Shown here one piece after another: positions 32,383-41,198 of a stretch of DNA of 64,000 bases. The stretch's first letter is position 1. Every line of letters starts with the position of its first letter. The notes under the pieces are model-generated. The model saw only the letters and a program-made list of their open reading frames with translations, was not told the origin of the DNA and did no database searches. The translations under genes were made by a program, and so were the position numbers. Origin of the DNA: Alloprevotella rava (GTDB lineage Bacteria; Bacteroidota; Bacteroidia; Bacteroidales; Bacteroidaceae); NCBI RefSeq assembly GCF_014195585.1, contig NZ_JACICA010000003.1, positions 124,001 through 188,000 on the forward strand, written 5' to 3'.

Positions 32383-34530
32383 TTATTTGACAACGACCTT
32401 CTTGCTCACCGTGGCATTTGCCGTGGTAACGTTGAGGAGGTAGACGCCAGCGGGGAAGCCGTTCAAGCTGATGGTTTCCTCCTGGCCTCGGCTGATGCCT
32501 TGCAAGTTGCGCTGGTTCAGCAGTTGTCCACTCACGTTGTAAATAGCTATGCGGGTAAAGTTCTCATCGCTGTTGAAGAGAATGTTCCAAGCCTCGGGCT
32601 TCATGTTGATAGTGACGGGCTGGTTGGTATATTCCACACGGTTAATACCCGTACTATTACTCATAGTGAGAGCCATTTTGAGTCCTTCGTAGACATCTAG
32701 TTTTCCGTAGCCAAATGTAGGAGTCCAAGTGTCATTTCCCGTGTATCTGTCGCGGCGAGCCGTTTTCTTGAGAATCTCAACGACTTGTTCAGAAGTCAGC
32801 TTAGGATTGGCTTGCATCCAAAGGGCTATCGTGCCCGTAACAACCGGTGTTGCCATGGAAGTTCCGTTCATTGCACCATAGTAATAAGTCTTTCCGTTGA
32901 TGACCAGTTTGTGTGTCACTTCTTCCTGCAGATCGTCAAGGCTATGGTCGTATTGGTTGAAAGCTGAAAGTATGAAAGTTCCTGGCGCAGCAATGGTGGG
33001 CTTCATGATGGTAGAGTCGCCCAACCATGGACCAGGGCTAGAGAATTTCGCAATCTTACCTGCGGTGTAACCCGGTAGCGTGTAAGTACCTCCATCTACG
33101 TTTTTGAAACGCGTAGAGAGGGTGTAGGCTGCAACGGAAATAGCACTCGGTACGTTAGCACCACCTTCGCTACTCAGATATTTACTGTCGCCTCTGAGGA
33201 AAATACCCTGGGAATTGTCAAACTCACCATATTCAACTTCCATCCAGCAGTGGACTTCAGCATCCTTTTGACCCGTGATTTCAACACCAAACTGTGCATC
33301 ACCACCTCCGATAGACTCGATAGTAGAACTATTCAAGACGAAAGAGAAGAAGTGCTTGTTATTGTTTTGGTCGATGTCGTCATCAATGCCCATACCGCCT
33401 CCGCTGAGCGTAGCAATCTGGCTGTCTGTCAGATATGTTTTTGCACCATTATTATAGTAGAACGGACGGAATTTTACGTGTTTTTGGCCGTCTGCAATAG
33501 TCTCCCAGCATTGTCCAATCAGGAGCGTTTTACTTCCGTTGTTGGGATATTCTGGCGTTTTTACGAGGAATGATTTTGATTGATTATTGGCCGTGAATTT
33601 ATGATAAGTGTGGATGGGATCTTCGCCTTCGTTACCCGCAGCAGCTACGAGAACGCCATTGTATCGCTTGAAGAGGCGGTCCATTGTGCGGTCGTAAGTG
33701 GTGCTACCATCGTGCGGGCCGCTCTGTGCACCTAAGCTCATGTTCACCACGAAGGGTTGTTTTTTTTGCTGTGCATATTGTGCAATAGCGCGGACATCCT
33801 CCAGCATTTCTTTTTCATCGAACGAAGAAGAAATGAAGTAGAGATCGGCAGCTGGCGCAATACCCTGCAAATCGTTGCCGAGGTTGCGTCCGCCAGCGAT
33901 ATTAGCAACGTGAGTGGCGTGTCCTTGTGCTTGCAGACCATCGCCCTGGTTGGGAAGAACCGTTGTGGGAGTGGATGTTGTGGGCTTTGCTCCGCGTCTC
34001 CACCACATCTTCACGCGGGTTTCGTTGTTTGGGTTGGTGAACGCCAAGTGCTTGGGATAGAAACCTTGGTCTATCACACCGATGAGCACACCTGTACCAT
34101 CAAATGGCGTGTCGAGGTTTGTTCCTGCGTGCACTTTGTCGGCTCCAATGTCGTGGCGGGCCTGTTTGAGCAGCGGGCGGAACTTTCTAGAAACTTGCAT
34201 GATGTTGACATCGTTGCGTGTAGAGAGTTGTTGGATTTGTGCCGCAGTGAGTGTGGCCGAAAGGATGTTTTCATCGATGGCTGTTACATCGAAACCCTCA
34301 GCTTGAAGTTCTTTCTCCAAAGCTTCAGCGTTCTTCGCATCAATAAGGATGGAGAACTGTTCGGGTTGGGAGGCACTGATTCCGCGAGCTTTTGCCGCAG
34401 TAGCTTGCTTTACGAGGCGCTCCAATTGGGTAGACATTTTGCTACCATTGCCGCAGAGGGCAGTCTGCGCCATTACAGAAGAACTGAAAGTTAGCCCAAA
34501 GGCCAACGTGTAAAGTATTTGTTTCTTCAT
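32383..34530 (-). CDS. Secreted S8 (subtilisin-like) serine protease with T9SS sorting tail
   Basis: 715 residues. Signal peptide 1-21; prodomain to about 125; catalytic triad Asp154 ('GVIDQGF', the usual DTG changed to DQG), His207 ('GHATHVANIAGG') and Ser558 ('NGTSMATPV'). After the catalytic domain a C-terminal region (about 640-715) ends 'GVYLLNVTTANATVSKKVVVK', a type A T9SS sorting domain, so the enzyme is predicted to be secreted or anchored on the cell surface through T9SS. Subtilisin-like T9SS proteases are known virulence factors in oral Bacteroidetes; here that is analogy only. A -7 box TAATTTTG is at 34570-34563. Confidence 0.93.
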   Translation of the reverse strand: MKKQILYTLAFGLTFSSSVMAQTALCGNGSKMSTQLERLVKQATAAKARGISASQPEQFSILIDAKNAEALEKELQAEGFDVTAIDENILSATLTAAQIQQLSTRNDVNIMQVSRKFRPLLKQARHDIGADKVHAGTNLDTPFDGTGVLIGVIDQGFYPKHLAFTNPNNETRVKMWWRRGAKPTTSTPTTVLPNQGDGLQAQGHATHVANIAGGRNLGNDLQGIAPAADLYFISSSFDEKEMLEDVRAIAQYAQQKKQPFVVNMSLGAQSGPHDGSTTYDRTMDRLFKRYNGVLVAAAGNEGEDPIHTYHKFTANNQSKSFLVKTPEYPNNGSKTLLIGQCWETIADGQKHVKFRPFYYNNGAKTYLTDSQIATLSGGGMGIDDDIDQNNNKHFFSFVLNSSTIESIGGGDAQFGVEITGQKDAEVHCWMEVEYGEFDNSQGIFLRGDSKYLSSEGGANVPSAISVAAYTLSTRFKNVDGGTYTLPGYTAGKIAKFSSPGPWLGDSTIMKPTIAAPGTFILSAFNQYDHSLDDLQEEVTHKLVINGKTYYYGAMNGTSMATPVVTGTIALWMQANPKLTSEQVVEILKKTARRDRYTGNDTWTPTFGYGKLDVYEGLKMALTMSNSTGINRVEYTNQPVTINMKPEAWNILFNSDENFTRIAIYNVSGQLLNQRNLQGISRGQEETISLNGFPAGVYLLNVTTANATVSKKVVVK

Positions 34531-34562
34531 TGATAAATATGAGTATTTTGTTTATATGTACG

Positions 34563-34609
34563 CAAAATTAAAAAAATATCCAGACACATTCCAAAAAAGA
34601 AGTGTCTGG
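34563..34609 (-). promoter_or_regulatory. S8 protease -7 box and upstream hairpin
   Basis: TAATTTTG on the minus strand (34570-34563). CCAGACAC (34580-34587) with GTGTCTGG (34602-34609) and A-run at 34571-34576 forms the terminator of the upstream cysteine-desulfidase family gene. Confidence 0.6.
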
Positions 34610-34637
34610 ATAGCTATTTTTTTATTTGTGGTGCTAA

Positions 34638-35930
34638 TTATTTTTTGTGCGTCATAATATTGAGCACGCAGCGGTCGGTTTCATCCATGGCATTGGCACC
34701 AATAGAAACGAGGTTTCGGATACTTTGTTCCACATCGTCGTCGATAATTCCTTCCACACTCGTGACATATTCGTTCTGCATGGCCAGCATTGCACACATC
34801 ACGGCGGTGCTAACGCCTGTGGTGAGCTTCATCGCACAGCTGGGCTTTGCTCCGTCGCAGATCATACCCGTTAGGTTGGCAATCATATTTTGAACCGCGT
34901 ATGTAATCTGTTGGTAGTTGCCGCCCATCAAGTAAGTGATGCCGCAGCTCGAACCCGTAGCAGCCACCACGCAACCACAGAGAGCCGAAAGCGTGCCGAG
35001 ATGTTCCTTTATATATATGACAGTAAGGTGCGAGAGCATGAGTGCACGAATCATTTCTTCCTCCGTATTGTTGTTTTCGCGAGCAAAGACCACAATGGGA
35101 TTGGTAGCACATATGCCTTGATTGCCACTGCCGCTGTTGCTCATCACGGGAATCATTGCTCCCGCCATTCGAGCATCGCAAGCGCAGGATGTGCTAGAGA
35201 TGATGTGTGAAAAGATGCTGTCGCCCATAATGCCACGCCCAATGGGGCGAGAAAGAATCTTACCCAATCGATGACCATAGTTACCTTTCAGCGAGAGTTG
35301 TGCAGCTTTCTCATTGAGTAGGCGTGCTTCGTCTATAAATCGGATTTCCTCAAGGGGAGTTGTTGTTGCAAATTCATAAACCTTTTTGAGAGAGAGCCCT
35401 GATTTTTCTTTCTTTACCTCTTTATTTCCTTGTTGCAGTGTTTGTTCATCTAATAATGTTTCTCTGTCTTTTTTGAGGAGCGTAAAGCGAGTGTGTTCAT
35501 AGGCTATGACAGCCGTAGCCGAGTGGTCAGCAGCCGTCACACAGATTTCGACATAGAGCTTGTCGCAAGCATTTTGAGCGAGATGAATTTGGATGCGTTC
35601 TTCAGCGATGAATTTCTTTCCTTCTTCTACAGCCGTAGTGTCGACATCGCGAAGAACTTCTAAGCCGTAGTCAGACTTTCCAACCAAGGCTCCGAGAGCA
35701 ATGGCAATGGGAAGGCCTACCATGCCGGTGTTGGGGATGCCTACTCCCATGGCGTTTTTTAGGATGTTTGCACTTAAGTGTGCTTCAATGCGTTCTGGAC
35801 GTTGTCCAAGCAGTTCCGTAGCTTTTGCTGTTGCCAGAGCCACGCAGACAGGTTCGGTGCATCCGATAGCGGGTACAACCCAATGACGTACCAAGCGGAT
35901 GATTTTTTCACGTTCTTGCGTATCTAACAT
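34638..35930 (-). CDS. L-cysteine desulfidase family (CyuA/UPF0597) protein
   Basis: 430 residues with the family features 'HWVVPAIGCTEPVCVALA' at the start, 'GIPNTGMVGLPIAIALGAL', 'GSGNQGICATNPIVVFA', 'TYLMGGNYQQITYAVQNMI' and 'MICDGAKPSCAMKLTTGVSTAV'. Homologues degrade L-cysteine to pyruvate, ammonia and sulfide using a [4Fe-4S] cluster; the cysteines in 'GCTEP', 'SCACD' and 'MICDGAKPSC' are candidates. Sulfide production would suit an anaerobe. Also annotated as serine dehydratase-like in older databases. Confidence 0.87.
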   Translation of the reverse strand: MLDTQEREKIIRLVRHWVVPAIGCTEPVCVALATAKATELLGQRPERIEAHLSANILKNAMGVGIPNTGMVGLPIAIALGALVGKSDYGLEVLRDVDTTAVEEGKKFIAEERIQIHLAQNACDKLYVEICVTAADHSATAVIAYEHTRFTLLKKDRETLLDEQTLQQGNKEVKKEKSGLSLKKVYEFATTTPLEEIRFIDEARLLNEKAAQLSLKGNYGHRLGKILSRPIGRGIMGDSIFSHIISSTSCACDARMAGAMIPVMSNSGSGNQGICATNPIVVFARENNNTEEEMIRALMLSHLTVIYIKEHLGTLSALCGCVVAATGSSCGITYLMGGNYQQITYAVQNMIANLTGMICDGAKPSCAMKLTTGVSTAVMCAMLAMQNEYVTSVEGIIDDDVEQSIRNLVSIGANAMDETDRCVLNIMTHKK

Positions 35931-36076
35931 AGTCTTTTCTTAGTATAAAGAGACTTATTTAGGGGAGGGGAAAGCCTTCCCCTATACCTGATTTATATTT
36001 AAAGATTTCTGTTATTGCCCAAGGCGTGTTTTCCTGTCCTCTGCCATAAAGCGGAAGGATTGCCTCTTTGTTGGGC

Positions 36077-36499
36077 TTAATCCTTTTTTAATTTCGTGCC
36101 GAGGGCTTTTACTCGGAATTGTCGTGGGGTCATTTTCTCTTCTCGGTGGAAAGCCAAGTAGAAAGCCTGACGAGAGGCAAAACCGCAGTGCAGGCCTATT
36201 TCCTCCACGGATTGGTCGCGGTAGCGAGGGCTAGAAAGCATCTTGCGGGCATCGCGCAATCGGTAGTTGTTAACTAGAGCGTTGTAATTGTCACCCGTGT
36301 GTAGGGCCACCACCACTGAGATATATCTCGGGTTGGTTTTCAGATCAATTGCCAATTGGCGAGCTGAATAATCTGGATCTCGGTAAAGTTTCTCCACTCC
36401 AATTTTTTGGATGATTCGAACGAAAAGCTGGTCGGCTATGTCATCTTTTATTCGAGCATAAGATAACTTCTCCGTGTCAATAGTTTTGGAGTTTGCCAT
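36077..36499 (-). CDS. Small AraC-type DNA-binding regulator
   Basis: 140 residues that consist almost only of an AraC double helix-turn-helix domain (about 25-130): 'SARQLAIDLKTNPRYIS' and 'SVEEIGLHCGFASRQAFYLA'. There is no ligand-binding domain, so it may act as a constitutive or partner-controlled regulator. Targets unknown; the nearest unlinked candidate is the TonB receptor gene 845 bp away. The gap 36500-37343 holds the receptor promoter (37273-37302) and repeat copy D, with AT-rich DNA and no gene. Confidence 0.85.
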   Translation of the reverse strand: MANSKTIDTEKLSYARIKDDIADQLFVRIIQKIGVEKLYRDPDYSARQLAIDLKTNPRYISVVVALHTGDNYNALVNNYRLRDARKMLSSPRYRDQSVEEIGLHCGFASRQAFYLAFHREEKMTPRQFRVKALGTKLKKD

Positions 36500-36971
36500 A
36501 GTTCTCTGTGTTATTATAATTTATGCAACAGGTATTTATTTATGCAAAGGTATTGATTATATTTAAGAATTCCACAAAAATAGAGTATTTTTTGTTTTTT
36601 ATTTTTTCTAATACTATAACCTATCTGTTTTTCTTTTTAATATAAAGATTTACAGCGTTTTATGACTAATCTGCGGGGCATTTTAAGTATAATATTTATA
36701 ACTCAAAATATGTTGCGAAACATATATATGAGGTCTTAACATCTGGTTTTTTATGTTAAGTGGCATTCAAATTGTATTGATACGGCCCTCAAAGATTTGA
36801 TTTTTTTGCTTTAGAGTATGATTAAATACTTGCTGTTCAGAGAAAAACCGATGAATGTCAGACATTTATTTCTCTATTCGACGAAGCGATAATCTATGCT
36901 GACTTTATACCGTTAATGGCAAGAGGAAGAGAGCGGTATAAATACTCCTAAAAGCTCCCTTACAGCGAGTG

Positions 36972-37057
36972 AAAAATATCCTTATTGCATTTTCAAATAC
37001 AATAAGGGCGTCAGCTGACAGCCTTATTGTGTCAGCTGACACAATAAGGATATTTTT
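36972..37057. repeat. Palindromic intergenic repeat, copy D
   Basis: Begins and ends with matching arms, AAAAATATCCTTATTG and CAATAAGGATATTTTT, around two TCAGCTGAC cores, so the whole copy is close to a perfect palindrome. Lacks one internal block found in copies E and F. Confidence 0.9.
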
Positions 37058-37272
37058 GCCTTGATGGGAGATGGTTGTGGGTGTTATGCGTGGGTGCGTG
37101 TAAAAGCTTTGTTTATAGGTTTTTATGTGTGTTTTTCTGATTGGTCGCGTGTGTTCTGTTTCTTTGCAACATGGCGATTGCTTCTTGCGCGAATGTACCT
37201 TTCTTTGCTCTCGCTTATTCTCTGGGAAAGTGAGTCCTTCCTGTTTTTTTCTCCATTCGGTAAGCCCTTCTT

Positions 37273-37302
37273 TTGCTGGCTCGGGGCAAAGCGTTAATTT
37301 TG
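37273..37302 (+). promoter_or_regulatory. Promoter of the TonB-dependent receptor gene
   Basis: TTG (37273-37275), exactly 19 nt, TAATTTTG (37295-37302): the best match to the Bacteroidetes consensus in the window. Predicted start near 37309, leader of about 35 nt, so a start codon upstream of 37344 is not transcribed. No cobalamin-riboswitch core was seen. Confidence 0.75.
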
Positions 37303-37343
37303 CAGGCGCGAGAGGAAAGTCCTCTATATTTTTTCTAAAACAA

Positions 37344-39425
37344 ATGAACAATTCAACTAAACTGAAGCTCAAGCCGGTGGTGTTCCACCACTTCAGCCGC
37401 AAGCCTTATGCGCTCTTCTCCGTCCTGAAGCGAGAAGTGACGGTGGGCGTGCTGAGTGTGGCCACAATCACGACGGCTTCCGCTGCCATTACGTTGTCCG
37501 ATGTACGCCCCATTCCAGCTGGGCGCATCGATACCGTAGTGCTGAACAGCGCCGAGGTAACGGCCTCGCGAGCTCCTCTGGCTGCTCAGGTAGCAGCCCG
37601 TCAGGTGACCACGTTGAGCCGCGCGGACATTGCGGCTGCGGGGGTCACGAGTGTGAACGACGTATTGAAACTGGCCGCGGGTGTAGATGTCCGTCAGCGC
37701 GGCGGTTTTGGTATTCAGACGGACATCAGCATTGATGGAGGCACTTTCGACCAAATCACGCTGCTTGTGAACGGCGTTCCCATCAATAATCCTCAAACTG
37801 GCCATAATGCGGCCGATTTTCCCGTTAATGTTTCCGACATTGATCACATTGAAATCCTGCAAGGGGCTGCTTCGCGCATCTTCGGTTCGCAGGCTTTTAG
37901 TGGTGCCATCAATATTGTGACGAAACCGCTGGGCGATGCTCTTTATTTGAAGACAGAAGGCGGTTCGTATGGCACGTTCCGCAATGAGTCGCGTTCCTCT
38001 CATCATTGGGGAAGTTTCGATATGACGCTGTCGCGCTCCACGCAGCGTTCGGACGGAGCTGTTGAAAATGGCGACTACATGACCAACAAAGTGTTTTGGA
38101 CAGGCCGCCTGCGTCTGCCGCGCTTTGTGCTGAAATCTCAGACCAGTGCGTTGTGGAACGACTTTGGCGCTAATACGTTCTACTCCGCTGCCTATCCCAA
38201 TCAGTGGGAGGCTACGCGCCGCTTCATGGTGGCGCTGCAAGGCGAGTGGAGCGGGCGTATCCATCTCTCCCCGCAACTTAGCTGGGCACGCAATGTGGAC
38301 CATTTTCAGCTGATTCGCGGCACGAAGAAAGCCGAGAATTTCCATCGCGGTAATGTTTTGAATAGCGGACTCAATGCTTGGACAGATTGGGCCGCTGGTC
38401 GTACGCTTCTCGGCGTGGAGTTGCGCTATGAAGACATACAAAGTTCCAATCTCGGACTTCCCGTCGATTCATCGAAATTTGTCCGTGTCCACGGGCAGCG
38501 CAATAGCTTCTACACGCATCGCGACCATCGCACCAACACGTCGCTCTTCTTGGAACATACGCTGGTGCTGAATCGCTGGACTTTCTCGGCGGGCATCATG
38601 GGACAAACCAATACGAGCGTGCGGGGCGGCCTGCGTTTCTATCCGGGCGTGGATGTGGCTTACCGACCGATGCAGAGCCTCAAACTTTTTGCCAGCTTCA
38701 ACCGCTCAATGCGATTGCCTACGTTCACCGATCTCTACTATAAGAGTCCGACGCAGGAGGGCAACAAGGATTTGAAAGCCGAAGAGAATAGCTCGTTCCG
38801 TGTGGGAGCGGACTACGCTCTGAAAGGCTTTAAGGCGCAGGCCTCGGCTTTCTACAACCGTGGTAGCCACATGATCGACTGGGTGATGCGTTCGCCTACG
38901 GATAAGTTCCACGCCACTTCGTTCGACCTTGACAACGTGGGCGTTAGCCTACAGATGGATGCCGACTTCCGCGTGTTGCTCGGACGGCATCAGCCGTTGG
39001 AGCGTTTCGCTGTGAGCTATGCCTATATCCATCAGCATCGCCGCGACGGAGCAGCTTATTTCAAATCCAATTATGCACTGGAGTATCTGCGCCACAAATT
39101 GGTGCTTCGCCTCTCACACAATATATATAAGCAGCTGGGTGCAGACTGGAGTTTGCGCTTGCAGCGCAGAGAGGGAAACTACCTTGTCTACGAGAACCAC
39201 AAGAGTACGGGACAGCTTCATCCCTACGGCACGCACGCCCTTCTCGACCTGAAACTGAAATGGGCAGCTAAGAACTGGACGGCTTACGTGGATATGTCGA
39301 ACCTCACCGCAACGCGCTACTTCGATTTGGGCAATGTGCGCCAACCGGGCTTTGTGGTGATGGCCGGCGCCGATATTCGGTTGAACGATTTCAACTTTGT
39401 GAGAAAAGTTTTCGGCCGTCCCTAA
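37344..39425 (+). CDS. TonB-dependent outer-membrane receptor
   Basis: 693 residues from ATG 37344. The N-terminus has an unusually long basic stretch, 'HHFSRKPYALFSVLKREVTV' (about 15-34), before a hydrophobic run that ends 'TITTASA'; I recall the same 'SRKxYAxFxxLxREV' pattern in other Bacteroidetes receptors. The plug domain (about 60-190) has 'SVNDVLKLAAGVDVRQRGGF', 'VNGVPINNPQTGHNAADFP' and 'IEILQGAASRIFGSQAFSGA'. A 22-strand barrel follows. The plug resembles BtuB/FhuA-type receptors rather than SusC. Ligand unknown. No SusD partner. Confidence 0.92.
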   Translation: MNNSTKLKLKPVVFHHFSRKPYALFSVLKREVTVGVLSVATITTASAAITLSDVRPIPAGRIDTVVLNSAEVTASRAPLAAQVAARQVTTLSRADIAAAGVTSVNDVLKLAAGVDVRQRGGFGIQTDISIDGGTFDQITLLVNGVPINNPQTGHNAADFPVNVSDIDHIEILQGAASRIFGSQAFSGAINIVTKPLGDALYLKTEGGSYGTFRNESRSSHHWGSFDMTLSRSTQRSDGAVENGDYMTNKVFWTGRLRLPRFVLKSQTSALWNDFGANTFYSAAYPNQWEATRRFMVALQGEWSGRIHLSPQLSWARNVDHFQLIRGTKKAENFHRGNVLNSGLNAWTDWAAGRTLLGVELRYEDIQSSNLGLPVDSSKFVRVHGQRNSFYTHRDHRTNTSLFLEHTLVLNRWTFSAGIMGQTNTSVRGGLRFYPGVDVAYRPMQSLKLFASFNRSMRLPTFTDLYYKSPTQEGNKDLKAEENSSFRVGADYALKGFKAQASAFYNRGSHMIDWVMRSPTDKFHATSFDLDNVGVSLQMDADFRVLLGRHQPLERFAVSYAYIHQHRRDGAAYFKSNYALEYLRHKLVLRLSHNIYKQLGADWSLRLQRREGNYLVYENHKSTGQLHPYGTHALLDLKLKWAAKNWTAYVDMSNLTATRYFDLGNVRQPGFVVMAGADIRLNDFNFVRKVFGRP

Positions 39426-39460
39426 AAGTTTTACTCCCGACTTTCTTCTCGCAACACAAA

Positions 39461-39499
39461 AGCCGCTGCAACTCCCTGAAGAGTGCAGCGGCTTCTTTT
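39461..39499. terminator. Bidirectional terminator
   Basis: AGCCGCTGCA (39461-39470) with TGCAGCGGCT (39484-39493), then CTTTTTG, between convergent genes. Confidence 0.85.
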
Positions 39500-39519
39500 T
39501 GTATAGTCCGACGCGGGGT

Positions 39520-40896
39520 TTACTTCACGTAAACTTTCTTGCCGTTCTGAATGTAAAGGCCCTTAGCGGGGTTCTCAACGCGACGGCCTTGGAGGTCGTA
39601 AGTAGCATTGGATACGCGAACCGCAGTATTGGGCGTTGTGATACCCGTATAGGCATTAGCTTCTTTTTGGTCGTAAGTCAAATCAAGACCAACAGCCCAG
39701 TTGAAAGCATGGAATTTACCATCGTTATCAAACTGGAAGATGTTGATGGAGATAGGCAGATCTTTGTAGTCCTTACCATTGTAGGAGAAAGAAATAGCTC
39801 CATAGCCAGTTTGTCCATCAGACATTCCTTTGGAGATTATAGGTACTAAGCTGAATGCTTGAGTGCTCGTTGCGGAAGGACGCAAACGAAGCAATACGTT
39901 CTGATTGATTGCGATGGCTTCCTTAGCCGAGAAGTGAACCACATAAACAGCAGCTTGTTGGCCTTGTGCGGGGATAAGAGTTACCTTATCGGCTGTCAGT
40001 TGAGCCTGCATGGGCTCGTTAGCCGGACGGCCGTTTTCAAGTGGAATAAGTTCCACCACAACATCAGAAGCCTTCACTTCTTGCGTGCCATCAGAATAGA
40101 ACATAGCTTCACCGCCTAAGATGTAACCCGTTGCGTTGCTGTTGAACCTGAAGAGCTCATAGGCCGCAGTCAGCTTTAGGTCTTGGTTGCCGTATTTCTT
40201 ACTGAAAGCTTTGGTGATATTGGTGTTAGCTTTTTCGTTGTTAAAGCCGAAGTAGTCGCTGATATTGACAGTACCTGCCATATGGCGTACGTCGTAGTTT
40301 ACAGAGGGGAAAAGCGTTTCTCTGCGCAGTGCGCGACCACCGTAAGCAATCACATTGCCCACTGAGAATGTATCTGCTTTTGTCTTAGCTGTGAGTGGAG
40401 AAGTACCCACCTTGCTCGTGCTGATGAGTTGTGGTGCGGGTAGCGCAGCAGCTGGATATGTAACGGTCAGCACGGAGTCTGTGCCGCCATGGATATCCTT
40501 TGTGAGGTAAGTGTAATCTTGTTGATCTTCAGTGAGGTTTTGTGCAGGGTCAGGGTACATCCATTTGCATTTCTCTCCCACCATGACGCCTTGAAATTCG
40601 AGGGCTGTATTGGCCGGTGCAATGAGGTAGCCTTGGTAGGCATTAAACTGGTTGTTTGCTCCAGCCCAGAAGCAGCCCGCTGGACGTGCGTAGAAAGCGG
40701 AAGGAGTAACGGTAGTGATGCGAACGCCCACTTTGTTGGCTTGGAGAGCCTTTCTTGCTTTTTTCACAGCTTTCTGGTTGAGCGACAGAGTTGTCACTGC
40801 GTTGCGGCCACTAAGGCTCACCTCGTGGAGCTGAGTCTGAGCCGAAGATGTAAGGGCGAAGGCTGCGAGAGCCGAAAGGAGTAAAGTTCTTTTCAT
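39520..40896 (-). CDS. Secreted protein with T9SS-like C-terminal tail
   Basis: 458 residues; signal peptide 1-19 ('LAAFALTSSAQ'), then a beta-rich domain with no family I recognise: 'RPAGCFWAGANNQFNAYQGY' near 70-90 and 'FSVGNVIAYGGRALRRETLF' further on. The C-terminus 'YDLQGRRVENPAKGLYIQNG' (433-452) followed by 'KKVYVK' is the short form of T9SS sorting tail common in Prevotella. Predicted secreted or surface-bound; function unknown. Confidence 0.8.
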   Translation of the reverse strand: MKRTLLLSALAAFALTSSAQTQLHEVSLSGRNAVTTLSLNQKAVKKARKALQANKVGVRITTVTPSAFYARPAGCFWAGANNQFNAYQGYLIAPANTALEFQGVMVGEKCKWMYPDPAQNLTEDQQDYTYLTKDIHGGTDSVLTVTYPAAALPAPQLISTSKVGTSPLTAKTKADTFSVGNVIAYGGRALRRETLFPSVNYDVRHMAGTVNISDYFGFNNEKANTNITKAFSKKYGNQDLKLTAAYELFRFNSNATGYILGGEAMFYSDGTQEVKASDVVVELIPLENGRPANEPMQAQLTADKVTLIPAQGQQAAVYVVHFSAKEAIAINQNVLLRLRPSATSTQAFSLVPIISKGMSDGQTGYGAISFSYNGKDYKDLPISINIFQFDNDGKFHAFNWAVGLDLTYDQKEANAYTGITTPNTAVRVSNATYDLQGRRVENPAKGLYIQNGKKVYVK

Positions 40897-41168
40897 AAGC
40901 GTATGTTTAGATGATAAAAATTTAATGAGCTGTTTCTTAGCTTTAGGCAGACAGAAGTCTGTCGGATTGATGGAGCGAAACTAAATCTTTTTTTTGAAGG
41001 CTGCAAACTTCAGTAATCTTTTTTAATAAAAGAGTGGGAAAAATACTTTGTTTTAGTTACCATAATTTGCAAAACTTGATTTTCTTCTTTTCTCTTCTTG
41101 TAGGTGAGCTTTGTTTTGCGAGATATATTAAAAACGGAGAAGGGCGGATAGAAAGTGAAAAATATCCT

Positions 41169-41176
41169 TATCTTTG
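41169..41176 (+). promoter_or_regulatory. -7 box of the GH92 gene
   Basis: TATCTTTG, 22 nt before ATG 41199; it supports that start against in-frame starts further upstream. Confidence 0.5.
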
Positions 41177-41198
41177 GGGCGAAGAAAATCCCAAGATT

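Noticed and set aside
35961-35985. Terminator between the AraC-type and cysteine-desulfidase genes
   Set aside because: Only a 6-bp GGGGAA/TTCCCC stem without a U-run in the needed direction.
37057-37343. Cobalamin riboswitch before the TonB receptor gene
   Set aside because: The leader is only about 35 nt from a good promoter and lacks the B12-box core.
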